From positions 1 to 43,255 of the forward strand of contig NZ_SCNV01000066.1 of assembly GCF_005503145.1 (NCBI RefSeq): a DNA stretch of 43,255 nucleotides. The letters are read 5' to 3'. The notes beneath the pieces were generated by a model that was not told the origin of the DNA, did no database searches, and saw nothing but the letters and a program-made list of their open reading frames with translations. This document shows positions 33,483 through 41,883 of the stretch, piece by piece. The position numbers and the translations under genes were made by a program. How positions within the stretch are numbered: the stretch's first letter is position 1; each line of letters begins with the position of its first letter. This stretch comes from Burkholderia sp. 4M9327F10. Its GTDB lineage: Bacteria; Pseudomonadota; Gammaproteobacteria; Burkholderiales; Burkholderiaceae.

Positions 33483-34823
33483 CTAGCTCGAGGTGAAGCC
33501 TACGTACGGACCGGTGCCGCCGCCTGCCGACGCGGTTCCGCTGATGCCGTAGTAGACATGACGCCCGTAGAAGAACGGCATGCCCAGATCGAAGGTGCCG
33601 TTCAGATACGAGGCCAGATTGTTGAACGCATAGTTGCCCGAAGCAAACAGGGTGTTCGCGTTGGCCACGTTGAAATCGATCGTGGCGTTCACGGAATTGC
33701 CGCCTGTAATCGCAACCGAGCGCGCCAGCGTCGAACTGGGCACGAAGTACTTCAGACCGTTGGTCGCAATGGTCGCATCCTGGAAGAACAGTACGTTCGA
33801 GCCCGAATCGAAAAATGCGTTGTCGCTGAAGGTAACGCCGTTGTAGGTCGCGGTGAAGTCGCCGGACGAATCGGTCGTGAGCACAGTCGCCCCGCTGCCT
33901 GCCAGCGTGTTGTTGGACTGCGTATCGATACCGAACACCAGCGTGCCGGACGCCGAGGCCGCACCGCTCGTGCCGACCGCCGGCATCTCCAGCACCACGC
34001 CGTTGTTGTCGGTGGTGAAGTACTGGACCGGATTGCCCACCTGTTGCGCCAGCTGCCGGTTGGCGACACTGCAGGTCGCGCCGCTGCACGCATAGTAGTG
34101 GCCCGTCGGGCTATTGGTCACGCACTGGCTGCCGCAGTCCTGCGGCGCCACGCCGACACCGAGAATGCCGTTCGCCCCCAGATCCGAAGGCTGCGAAAAG
34201 GCCGGCGCCTGCTGGCAGTCGCTTGGCGCAGTCGCGGTAAGCGCCGTGTCTTCCATCACCTGGATGGGCACATTCTGCCCGACTTCGCCGCCCAGCTTGA
34301 TGTCGGCATTGCGCACGGTGCCCCACGAGTAGCCGCTGCCGAACAGGGCGCACTCGGCCACTGTCGCGCTGCCGGAGGTCTGCAGCGTGAGCGTGTTGAG
34401 CGTGGTCGAGGCGATCGCCGATGCGAACAGCCGCAAGCCGAACGATTCGGTATCGACCAGCACGTTGTTGATCGTCGTACAGTTCGATGTCGCATTGGTG
34501 CCCGCGGTGCACACGGTGACGCTCGCCATCGGCGCATTGGCGCGATTGAACTGGGTGACCGAAACCAGCACCGGCACCGTATTCGCTGCGGTACTCGCGG
34601 TCGGCACTGCCGTGGGATTCGCCGAACTCAGGGTGCTGGTTGTGGCGGGCGTGCTCGCCGGAGTGCTGGCCGAGCTCGTGTTGCTCGAATTGCTGGTCGT
34701 GGTGTTGCCGGTCGTGGTTGCCGAGGAAGAGCCGCCGCCTCCGCCACCGCACGCAGCCAGACTCGTGAGGAGCGCCGCGACAAGCGCCCACGCCATGGTT
34801 CGCATCGTATTGATCTGGTTCAT
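33483..34823 (-). CDS. DUF3443 lipoprotein
   Basis: A 446-residue predicted lipoprotein: signal helix, lipobox LAAC with Cys at residue 25, then a poly-Gly and Ser/Thr-rich linker to about residue 80. The globular part carries NVLVDTESFGLRLFAS and later FFDSGSNVLFFQD. These two DTxS and DSGS segments are placed like the paired catalytic motifs of two-lobed pepsin-type aspartic proteases, although the first reads DTE rather than DTG. DUF3443 function is unknown. The ATG at 34823 overlaps the DUF2844 stop (ATGA), so the genes are translationally coupled. Several Cys pairs suggest disulphides in the periplasm. Confidence 0.88.
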   Translation of the reverse strand: MNQINTMRTMAWALVAALLTSLAACGGGGGGSSSATTTGNTTTSNSSNTSSASTPASTPATTSTLSSANPTAVPTASTAANTVPVLVSVTQFNRANAPMASVTVCTAGTNATSNCTTINNVLVDTESFGLRLFASAIASTTLNTLTLQTSGSATVAECALFGSGYSWGTVRNADIKLGGEVGQNVPIQVMEDTALTATAPSDCQQAPAFSQPSDLGANGILGVGVAPQDCGSQCVTNSPTGHYYACSGATCSVANRQLAQQVGNPVQYFTTDNNGVVLEMPAVGTSGAASASGTLVFGIDTQSNNTLAGSGATVLTTDSSGDFTATYNGVTFSDNAFFDSGSNVLFFQDATIATNGLKYFVPSSTLARSVAITGGNSVNATIDFNVANANTLFASGNYAFNNLASYLNGTFDLGMPFFYGRHVYYGISGTASAGGGTGPYVGFTSS

Positions 34824-35290
34824 TGCAGGTCGTCCGCACTGATACCTTGTGGAAGCGCTTGAGGCAGATATGCCCGGCCTGTGAAATTGCCCATGTGGCC
34901 GCCGGTCTGCACAACCAGGCCGTCCGCCTGCACCATCACGGGGCCGTGGCCGCCGCCCTGGGCCGCGCGCGCCGAGCTGATCCCTTGCAGGTACTCGGGG
35001 AAATAGCTGCCGAGCAAAGTGTTGAGGGGCGCCATCTGCGGGCCGTGCCACACCACCGCAAAGACAGCGCCGTTTTGTGCGATGTACTCGCGCACCACGG
35101 TGCCGCCGCTCAGTGTGGTTTCGTCGACGGTATAAGCCACCGCGGCGCTGCTGACGTGCTGGACCAGCCTCGTCGCCCGGCCCGCACTGTTGGCCGGCCA
35201 GGTCGGTGCGCTGCCGAGTTCGGCGTGCGCGGGTATGCCGGCGGCCAGTGCCGTCATGGCGGCCGCCGCACAAAGCATGCTGGTTCTCAT
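34820..35290 (-). CDS. DUF2844 secreted protein
   Basis: A 156-residue protein with a signal peptide (MRTSMLCAAAAMTALAAGIP, cleavage after AHA at about residue 23) and a DUF2844 domain: YTVDETTLSGGTVVREYIAQ, then AVFAVVWHGPQMAPLNTLLG and a GGHMGNFTGRAYLPQ ending. Function is unknown. It is the first gene of a two-gene unit with DUF3443, an association typical of Burkholderia relatives, and both products should be exported, so they may act together in the envelope. A GGGGGA ribosome site precedes the ATG. Confidence 0.88.
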   Translation of the reverse strand: MRTSMLCAAAAMTALAAGIPAHAELGSAPTWPANSAGRATRLVQHVSSAAVAYTVDETTLSGGTVVREYIAQNGAVFAVVWHGPQMAPLNTLLGSYFPEYLQGISSARAAQGGGHGPVMVQADGLVVQTGGHMGNFTGRAYLPQALPQGISADDLQ

Positions 35291-35318
35291 TCGATATCCC
35301 CCTGTGATTCATCGCGCG

Positions 35319-35347
35319 AAGGCGCGGGATTTCACATTTCGCGCCTT
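35319..35347 (-). promoter_or_regulatory. inverted repeat in the DUF2844 leader
   Basis: AAGGCGCG and CGCGCCTT form a perfect 8-bp inverted repeat separated by 13 bp, 29-57 bp upstream of the DUF2844 start. It may be an operator or a leader RNA hairpin. Confidence 0.45.
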
Positions 35348-35520
35348 ACACAGGACGAATTATTGGGGGAACGTAGGAATTTCGATTCGCAGAAAAGAGC
35401 GGGAGAAATGGCCCATTTGCCGATTTGTGCGGCTGCCCGCTGCGGCTTGCTGCACGGGGCCGAGCGGGCATTCAGCAGGGGCAATTGTTAAATCTGAAGA
35501 TTGCCGGATGACGGCGTGAC

Positions 35521-35838
35521 CTAGCCGTTGCGCGCACGCCGGGGATTGGCTCGCAGCGCATCGATCTCGTCGAGCAGATCGAGCACCAGCGCAATCCCCG
35601 GTGGATTGATTTCGAGGTCGTGCGCAAGACGCCGGGCGGTGCGCGCACGGCGCAACGACGCGCCGCTAAAGCGCCACTCGCCCGGTTCCGCGCCGTGCGG
35701 AGCGAACGCGCCTTGCGCGACCCACAAGCTCAGTTCCTCTTCTGAGGCACCGCTCGCACGGCACAACTCGACGAGCGTGAATTCCATCTCTTCGTTGACT
35801 ATCTGGCCTTCCAGGTAAGTCGTCACGGTCTCTTTCAT
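35521..35838 (-). CDS. cbpM: chaperone modulator CbpM
   Basis: A 105-residue helical protein resembling CbpM, the small partner that binds the J-domain of CbpA and inhibits its co-chaperone activity. The sequence has the expected FTLVELCRASGASEEELSLW, then GEWRFSGASLRRARTARRLA and INPPGIALVLDLLDEIDALR arrangement, a MerR-like winged-helix pattern. It starts 9 bp after the CbpA stop on the same strand, the usual cbpA-cbpM order, so the pair is co-transcribed. E. coli CbpM is 101 residues. Confidence 0.88.
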   Translation of the reverse strand: MKETVTTYLEGQIVNEEMEFTLVELCRASGASEEELSLWVAQGAFAPHGAEPGEWRFSGASLRRARTARRLAHDLEINPPGIALVLDLLDEIDALRANPRRARNG

Positions 35839-35847
35839 GATCAGCGG

Positions 35848-36798
35848 TCATCCATAAAAATGGGCGCGCGGGTCGAAGCTGAACGCCTGGCGCATCACGT
35901 CGTATGCGGCGGTAGCGCGCTCCGTGTCGGCCGGCGGCAAGACAATGTTCAACGCCACATACAGATCGCCGGGCGGCGTCCCCGGAATGCCCTTGCCCTT
36001 GAGCCGCAAGCGCCGTCCGCCGTGCGAGTTTTTCGGCACCGTCATTTCGACGGAACCGTCCGGGGTCGGCACGGTGATCTGCGCGCCGAGCGCCGCTTCC
36101 CAGGGCGCGACCGGCAGGTCGAGCGAGACGTCGCGGCCGTCCACCCGAAAGCGCGGATGATCGCGAAACGCGATCTCCAGATAGAGGTCGCCGGCCGGCC
36201 CGCCGCCCACTCCGGGCGCGCCCTGCCCCGCGAGCCGCAGGTGCTGCCCGGCGCGGATGCCCTTGGGCAGCGTGACGTTCAACGTGCGTGTTTGCAGCGT
36301 GAGATGCCCCTGCTCGTCGAGCACCGGCATTTGCAGGGAAATAGCGCGCTGCGCCCCGCGATAGGCGTCTTCCAGATCGATCAGGATCTTGGCGTGGTGA
36401 TCCTGGCCGCCCATCGCGGCCGCGGCGCCCTGCCGTTGATGCGCACCGGGGCCATGACCCCGGCCGAACATCGCCTCGAAAAAATCGTTGAGGTTGGCCT
36501 CGCCTGCCGCCTCCTCGCCCGCTCCGTGAAACTCGAAACCTTCGTCCCAGTTCGGCGGCGGCTGGAATTCCTGGCCGCTTTGCCACTCGCTGCCCAGGCG
36601 GTCGTAAGCGGCGCGCTTTTCCGGATCCTTGAGCACCTCGTAGGCCTCGCCCAGTTCCTTGAAGCGCTCCTCGGCGTCCGCGTGCTTGCTGACGTCAGGG
36701 TGATACTTGCGGGCAAGCTTGCGGTACGCACGCTTGATCTCGTCCTGGGCGGCGCTGCGCTCCACCTCGAGGACGGCGTAGTAGTCCTTGTATTTCAT
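35848..36798 (-). CDS. cbpA: DnaJ-type co-chaperone CbpA
   Basis: A 316-residue class-B J-protein. The N-terminal J-domain (1-70) carries HPD at residues 33-35 (KYHPDVSKH), needed to stimulate DnaK ATPase. A Gly/Phe-containing linker follows (to about 130), and two C-terminal substrate-binding domains include VTLPKGIRAGQHLRLAGQGA and LKGKGIPGTPPGDLYVALNI. There is no zinc-finger domain, which separates it from DnaJ. In E. coli CbpA is also nucleoid-associated and stationary-phase induced. The gene is followed 9 bp later by cbpM. It is divergent from the CHASE-domain gene. Confidence 0.93.
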   Translation of the reverse strand: MKYKDYYAVLEVERSAAQDEIKRAYRKLARKYHPDVSKHADAEERFKELGEAYEVLKDPEKRAAYDRLGSEWQSGQEFQPPPNWDEGFEFHGAGEEAAGEANLNDFFEAMFGRGHGPGAHQRQGAAAAMGGQDHHAKILIDLEDAYRGAQRAISLQMPVLDEQGHLTLQTRTLNVTLPKGIRAGQHLRLAGQGAPGVGGGPAGDLYLEIAFRDHPRFRVDGRDVSLDLPVAPWEAALGAQITVPTPDGSVEMTVPKNSHGGRRLRLKGKGIPGTPPGDLYVALNIVLPPADTERATAAYDVMRQAFSFDPRAHFYG

Positions 36799-37134
36799 AT
36801 GAAAGACAGACCTATGGAAGGTGAGGACGGCACTGCGTTCAGATCCGGCTGCCCTATTACTCTATACGACAACGCCGCCAGCGTGCCGCGAGGTCTGTGC
36901 AACTTCATGGGAACCTCGCGGGAACTTCGCTGCAACGTCAGGGCCGCGGGCCACGATTCGCGGCCTCCGTATCGAACGGGACTGGCATGATCCATGCGCT
37001 CCGCGCACAATGCGTAGTGGCTACAATGACCGAATCGACGCAGCCACGGCGGCCCTTGGGCGAGCTGTCCTTCAACCCGCATGACACCGGTGCTTTCGGG
37101 GGTGGTGTATGCGTAAAAAAATATCGAGCGGCGC
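36799..37134. other. 336-bp divergent intergenic region, cbpA / CHASE gene
   Basis: Holds the promoters for cbpA (minus) and the CHASE gene (plus). I cannot place a convincing -35/-10 pair or heat-shock element by eye. A short A-run (37116-37122) precedes the CHASE start. Open frames crossing it have no recognisable features. Confidence 0.45.
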
Positions 37135-38244
37135 ATGAACGAACCCAGCGGTGCGCCTCACAACAAGAGTTCGACCCTGCGTATGCGTATTACCGCCTTG
37201 ATCCGTCTGCCGGCATTCGCTGCGGCCTGCACCTTTGCTGTTGTGCTCACCACGGTGCTCGGCACGTGGTGGCTGGTGCGCGAACAATCGCTGCAGACGG
37301 CGCGCGGCCAGTTCGAGCAGCGCGCCGCTCATATCACCAACGATCTGCAAGAGGAACTGGCGACCTGCGAGTACGTGCTGCGCAGCGCGAGCGGCTTGCT
37401 GGCGGTGTCGCCGACGCTCACGCCGGAGGCCTGGCGCCAGTACGTGACGCGGCTCGATATGGACGACACCTTGTCCATCGTGCGTGCGCTCGGCTATGCC
37501 ACGTTGGGGCGAGGCGCGGCGGCGGTCTCTGCCGAGGACAGGCCGTTTGCGACCGTCCAGCTGATGACGCCAGCGCGAGCCGAAGCGCCCGCCACCGGCT
37601 ACGATCTGGGCCGCGACCCCACGCGGCGCGCGGCCTTGCTGCGCGCGCTGGACAGCGGCGAGCTGACACTCGACGCGCTGGCGGCGCCGACGAACGCGAC
37701 ACCCGAGCCGCCCCACACCCATCTTGAACTGTATCTGCCGGTGCACGGTCATGGGGCGCCGGGGGCTGCTGCGGAGGTGCGCGTTCCCGTTGCGGGTTCG
37801 GAGACTGCCGCCGCCTCTGCGGCGTCTGCTGCGGCAGCAGGCGCTGCTGCCTCCTCGGCTACGACAGGCGCGGCAGCCGACGCACATCCTGACTTCGATG
37901 GCATGCTGGTCGCTGTCGTCGATCCCCGACGACTGTTTGAGCGCGGCATGTCCAATCAGTCCGGTATCGATCTGCAGGTGCTGGCCGGCTCGCCGGCCAC
38001 TACGCTATACACCTCGACGCCCGGCGACACGGCGAGCGATGCAGCGCCGCTCGTGCGCAAGACCGACACGCTACGCTTTGGCGGCGAGGCGCTCACGCTG
38101 GTCTATACCACCAGTGAGCGCTACCTCGCCGCCGGCAACGACTACACAGCGATGACCGTGCTGGTTGCCGGGCTCGCCAGCGCGATGCTGCTGGCCGCTC
38201 TCGCGTGGTTGCTGGCGCGGGCGCGCAGCGGCGTCTCCGTCTGA
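37135..38244 (+). CDS. orphan CHASE-domain membrane protein
   Basis: A 369-residue protein with one membrane helix near residues 25-47 (FAAACTFAVVLTTVLGTWWL) and one near the C-terminus (VLVAGLASAMLLAALAWLLA). The periplasmic part between them resembles a CHASE sensor: ERQ-like coil, LTPEAWRQYVTRLDMDDTLS, then IVRALGYATLG. CHASE domains normally feed kinases or cyclic nucleotide enzymes, but here only nine residues follow the second helix, so there is no output domain. An Ala-rich low-complexity insert (about 219-246) interrupts the sensor. It may be a truncated receptor or act through a partner. The ribosome site is weak. Confidence 0.78.
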   Translation: MNEPSGAPHNKSSTLRMRITALIRLPAFAAACTFAVVLTTVLGTWWLVREQSLQTARGQFEQRAAHITNDLQEELATCEYVLRSASGLLAVSPTLTPEAWRQYVTRLDMDDTLSIVRALGYATLGRGAAAVSAEDRPFATVQLMTPARAEAPATGYDLGRDPTRRAALLRALDSGELTLDALAAPTNATPEPPHTHLELYLPVHGHGAPGAAAEVRVPVAGSETAAASAASAAAAGAAASSATTGAAADAHPDFDGMLVAVVDPRRLFERGMSNQSGIDLQVLAGSPATTLYTSTPGDTASDAAPLVRKTDTLRFGGEALTLVYTTSERYLAAGNDYTAMTVLVAGLASAMLLAALAWLLARARSGVSV

Positions 38245-38317
38245 GCGCTGCACGCAGATCGGACACGTCGATCAGGCCACTCAAGGTGTGCAGCGAGCGA
38301 ACCCGCGCACGCCGTGC

Positions 38318-39307
38318 TCACACCGTAACGACAATCTTGCCGAACTGCTGGTTCGATTCCAGGTAGCGGTGCGCGTCGACAATCTGATCCAGCGTGAACG
38401 TCCTGTCGATCACCGGCTTGAGGGCGCCGCTCGCCAGGCCATCGAGAATGAAGCGCGTGGCGCGTTCGAGCCGCTGCGCGTCGCTCACGATCTGCTTGTA
38501 CTGGTAGCCGTGCACCGTCAGCATCTTGCCCAGCACCGGAAACAGCGGGAACGGTGTCGCATCGACGTTGAGCGCGCCGTACACGAACAGGATGCCGTGC
38601 GGGGCCAGTGCGTCGGCGAGCTTGGGCAGCATCGCACCCACAACCGGATCGAACGCGACGCGCGCACCCTTGCCGCCGGTGATCTCGTGCACGCGAGCCG
38701 GCAGGTCCTCGTAATCGGTGGCAATCACATGGTCGGCGCCGAATTCAAGCAGCGCGTCCTGCTTGTCGCGCGAGCGGGTGGTGGCTATCGGGATCGCCCC
38801 CACGCTCTTCGCTATCTGGATCGCAGCCAGCCCGACGCTGCTCGACGCCGCGGTCACAATCACCGTGTCGCCTGCCCCAAGCTTCGCGATCTCGATCAAC
38901 GCGCCCCATGCGGTGACGTATTGCATCCAGACCGCAGCCGCTTCGCTCCAGCCGAGCGAAGCCGGATGCTTCACCAGCGACGCCGCCGGCACAGTCGCCA
39001 CTTCGCCGTAGGTGCCCCAGCGCGTGATCGAGAGCGGTGGAATCAGGCTGACCGCGTCGCCGACCTTCAGCCCCGTCACGCCGCTGCCGAGCGCGCTGAC
39101 CACGCCCGCCGCTTCATAACCGAGACGGGCAGGAAATTCGCCCTCCTCGACGTATTGTCCTGAACGGAACATGGATTCGGCGCGGTTCAGACCCAGTGCT
39201 TTCACCTGCAGCGTGACTTCGCCAGCGCCGGGCGGCGCCACCTCGACTTCCTCGATTTTCAGTACTTCTGGGCCGCCATATCCATGGAAGCGCACGATTT
39301 TCGGCAT
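38318..39307 (-). CDS. zinc-free medium-chain dehydrogenase (quinone oxidoreductase-like)
   Basis: A 329-residue medium-chain dehydrogenase/reductase. The N-terminal catalytic domain opens with KIVRFHGYGGPEVLKIEEVE and the family block LGLNRAESMFRSGQY, lacking the zinc-ligand Cys cluster of alcohol dehydrogenases. The Rossmann domain shows AGDTVIVTAASSSVGLAAIQ, with the dinucleotide site, so NADPH-dependent reduction of a quinone or enone is likely. The C-terminal VIDRTFTLDQIVDAHRYLES is typical. It is divergent from a LysR gene 101 bp away, which probably controls it. Confidence 0.9.
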   Translation of the reverse strand: MPKIVRFHGYGGPEVLKIEEVEVAPPGAGEVTLQVKALGLNRAESMFRSGQYVEEGEFPARLGYEAAGVVSALGSGVTGLKVGDAVSLIPPLSITRWGTYGEVATVPAASLVKHPASLGWSEAAAVWMQYVTAWGALIEIAKLGAGDTVIVTAASSSVGLAAIQIAKSVGAIPIATTRSRDKQDALLEFGADHVIATDYEDLPARVHEITGGKGARVAFDPVVGAMLPKLADALAPHGILFVYGALNVDATPFPLFPVLGKMLTVHGYQYKQIVSDAQRLERATRFILDGLASGALKPVIDRTFTLDQIVDAHRYLESNQQFGKIVVTV

Positions 39308-39388
39308 CTTGGTTCTCCAACGTGTTGACGTGCAACCACTATAATTGCCGCCAAACAGCAGATAAATCGCGCTTCCACTCGTTCTCTT

Positions 39389-39403
39389 GAAACATCTGGT
39401 TTC
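39389..39403. promoter_or_regulatory. inverted repeat, possible LysR box
   Basis: GAAAC-ATCTG-GTTTC, a 5-5-5 perfect inverted repeat, lies 5 bp before the LysR start codon in the divergent spacer, where a LysR protein would repress itself and control the oxidoreductase. TATAAT is also present near 39340. Confidence 0.45.
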
Positions 39404-39408
39404 TAATC

Positions 39409-40296
39409 ATGGATCGCTTGACCAGCATGGCGGTTTTCGTGAAGGTGGCGGAAACCGGATCGTTTACGGCGGCGGCCGCCGCGCTCGGTGTCTCGTCGCA
39501 GATGGTCGGCAAGCACATCCGCTTTCTCGAGGCGCGCTACGGCATGCAGCTCATCAACCGCACCACGCGCCGCCAAAGCCTGACGGAAGCGGGCCACGCG
39601 TTTTTCGAAGGCAGCAAGGCGGTTTTGCTGGAAGCCGACGCGGCGGAAGCACTCGCCGCCAATCTGCTCGCGGCGCCGCGCGGCAAGCTCAAGGTGAATG
39701 CTCCGGTGAGCTTCGGCGCGCACAGTCTCACGCCGATCCTGCCGCGCTATCTTCAGCAATACCCCGAGGTGCAGCTCGATCTGACCTTGAGCGACCGGAT
39801 CGTCGATCTGGTCGATGAAGGTTACGACGCCGTGATCCGCATCGCCCCGCTCGCGGATTCCGGGCTGATTGCGCGGCAACTGGCGCCGTACCGGCTCGTG
39901 ACCTGCGCGGCGCCGGCTTACCTCGCCGAACGCGGCATTCCGACCCGGCCCGAGGATCTGGCGCACCACGAATGCCTTGGCTTTGCGTTTTCGACGCGCC
40001 CGCCGATACCCGAGTGGGAATTCGTCAGCGCACAAGGCGAGCATTCGGTGCGCGTGACCAGCCGGTTTTCGGTCAACAATGGCCAGGGCCTGCGCAGCGC
40101 GGCGCTGGCGGGCCTCGGCATCATTCAGCAACCGCGCGAAATGCTCAGTGACGATCTCGCCGCCGGCCGGCTAGTGCAGGTGCTGCCCGCTTACGAAGCG
40201 CCAGCGCGGCCGATGCATTTGCTGTTCGCGCGGGACCGCCGGCCCACGCCGAAGCTGCGCAGCTTCATTGACTTCGTGGTGGCGGCGTTCGGTTGA
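39409..40296 (+). CDS. LysR-family transcriptional regulator
   Basis: A 295-residue LysR protein. The winged helix covers residues 1-60 (MDRLTSMAVFVKVAETGSFT, AAAALGVSSQMVGKHIRFLE, INRTTRRQSLTEAGHAF). The co-inducer domain follows (KLKVNAPVSFGAHSLTPILP onward) in the CrgA-like style. It is divergently placed to the quinone oxidoreductase-like gene, the usual arrangement for local control, with an inverted repeat immediately before its start. It is convergent with the ABC permease gene. Confidence 0.93.
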   Translation: MDRLTSMAVFVKVAETGSFTAAAAALGVSSQMVGKHIRFLEARYGMQLINRTTRRQSLTEAGHAFFEGSKAVLLEADAAEALAANLLAAPRGKLKVNAPVSFGAHSLTPILPRYLQQYPEVQLDLTLSDRIVDLVDEGYDAVIRIAPLADSGLIARQLAPYRLVTCAAPAYLAERGIPTRPEDLAHHECLGFAFSTRPPIPEWEFVSAQGEHSVRVTSRFSVNNGQGLRSAALAGLGIIQQPREMLSDDLAAGRLVQVLPAYEAPARPMHLLFARDRRPTPKLRSFIDFVVAAFG

Positions 40297-40349
40297 GAAC
40301 GCGGTGGGTGGTGGAAAGCTGTGCTGCCCTGTCCCGCCGCGCCAGGCGG

Positions 40350-41075
40350 CTACTCTCCTGCCACCGGTTGCGCCGCGGCTCGCACGCGCGCCGGCGTGCT
40401 GCGGGCAGTGCGCGTGAGCCAGTAGGTCGCAATCCGGTCGAGCGCCGTGCACATGACCAGATACACGAAACCGACGAACAGGAAAATCTGGACGGGATAG
40501 ACCATCAGGCGGTTATTCACCTGGGTGGCGACAAACGACAATTCGCCCACGCCGACGATATACGCGAGCGAGGTATCCTTCACCAGCGAGACCCACTGGT
40601 TCACGAACGACGGCGTCATGATGCGGATTGCCTGAGGCAGCAGCACATGACGCAAGGTTTGCATGCGTGTGAGACCCAGCGACAGTCCCGCCTGCCATTG
40701 ACCCGCACCGACCGCCAGAATGCCCGCGTGGACCGAATGCGCGAGATACGCGCCGCCGATCAGCGAAAGCGCGCAGACCACTGCTGCAAGGCCCGGCACA
40801 TTGACATGGAACACGACCGGCAGCAGAAAGAACGTCCAGAAGATCAGCATCAGCACCGGGATCGCGCGAAAGAAGCCGATCACGAGCAGCAAGGGCACAC
40901 GCGTGATGCGGCCGGCCATTGCAAGCGCGATGCCGCCCGCCACGCCGAGCAGGGCCGAGGCAAGCGCCGACGTCACCGCCAGTACGAGCGTCAGGGCTGC
41001 CCCGCCGAGCGGCCCCTCAGGAAACGCGCCGACCAGCAGATACGGCAGGTTGTTGACGAACAGCGACCATTCCAT
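40350..41075 (-). CDS. amino-acid ABC transporter permease (GltK/HisM type)
   Basis: A 241-residue inner-membrane permease of the polar amino-acid uptake family. About five membrane segments are visible, and the EAA loop reads QWQAGLSLGLTRMQTLRHVL LPQAIRIM, which docks onto the ATPase. It follows the partner permease after only 2 bp, so the pair is co-transcribed. Together with the binding protein upstream it should import glutamate/aspartate or a similar amino acid. No ATP-binding protein gene follows; the next gene is the convergent LysR gene. Confidence 0.9.
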   Translation of the reverse strand: MEWSLFVNNLPYLLVGAFPEGPLGGAALTLVLAVTSALASALLGVAGGIALAMAGRITRVPLLLVIGFFRAIPVLMLIFWTFFLLPVVFHVNVPGLAAVVCALSLIGGAYLAHSVHAGILAVGAGQWQAGLSLGLTRMQTLRHVLLPQAIRIMTPSFVNQWVSLVKDTSLAYIVGVGELSFVATQVNNRLMVYPVQIFLFVGFVYLVMCTALDRIATYWLTRTARSTPARVRAAAQPVAGE

Positions 41076-41077
41076 CG

Positions 41078-41803
41078 TCAGCGCCTCGCCAGTGCCGGGT
41101 CACGCCGATGCGCGACGACGTGCGACACCGCCTCGATCAGCGCGACCGCAGCGATATACAAAACAGTGGCCACGCCGAACGCGGCGAAGGTCTGAAAGGT
41201 CTCCGTTTCCACCTGACGGGCCGCATACGACAATTCCGCGAGGCCGATCGCCATGGTCAGCGAGGAGTTCTTGACGAGGTTCATGTACTGCCCGAACAGC
41301 GGCGGCAGCGAGATCCGCACCGCCTGCGGCAGCACCACATAACGGAACGCCTGCCGTGGCGTGAGGCCAAGCGCGGCAGCGGCATGATGCTGGCCCTCCC
41401 GCACGCCGCGCAATCCGGCCTCGAACTCCTGGGCGATAAAGGCCGCCGTATAGCACGTGAGCCCGAGCCAGCCGGCCACGAATTCAAATGACGGCCAATG
41501 CAGCGAGAACCACGCCAACTGCACGCGGTGCGGTGCGTTGAGCCATTGCATCAGCGCATCCGGCAACAAGGTCGCCACGCCGAAATACCAGAACAGCAAT
41601 TGCACCAGCAGCGGCGTGTTGCGAAACGCGACCACATACCCGCGCGCCACGTGGCGCAGCGCGCGCAGGCGAGCGTGACGGCACATTGCCAGTCCGAAGC
41701 CCGCCAGCGTTGCGGCAATGGCCGCGCAAAGTGCAAGGCCGAGCGTGACGCCAAAGCCTTGCCACAACCACATCAGATACTTCGGGGCGAGCCACACCTG
41801 CAT
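41078..41803 (-). CDS. amino-acid ABC transporter permease (GltJ/HisQ type)
   Basis: A 241-residue permease homologous to its neighbour. It begins MQVWLAPKYLMWLWQGFGVT, has the conserved RNTPLLVQLLFWYFG segment, and the EAA loop GVREGQHHAAAALGLTPRQAFRYVVLPQAVRI. It should pair with the downstream permease to form the heterodimeric channel. It lies 80 bp after the binding-protein stop. The order binding protein, permease, permease matches gltIJK without gltL. Confidence 0.9.
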   Translation of the reverse strand: MQVWLAPKYLMWLWQGFGVTLGLALCAAIAATLAGFGLAMCRHARLRALRHVARGYVVAFRNTPLLVQLLFWYFGVATLLPDALMQWLNAPHRVQLAWFSLHWPSFEFVAGWLGLTCYTAAFIAQEFEAGLRGVREGQHHAAAALGLTPRQAFRYVVLPQAVRISLPPLFGQYMNLVKNSSLTMAIGLAELSYAARQVETETFQTFAAFGVATVLYIAAVALIEAVSHVVAHRRDPALARR

Positions 41804-41883
41804 TGTCTAACCTGCGGGAATTTCATCGAACTGCAAAACGCCGGCGGGCACGCGCCGGCGCAAGGCTATTTAGCCTGTCTGCC

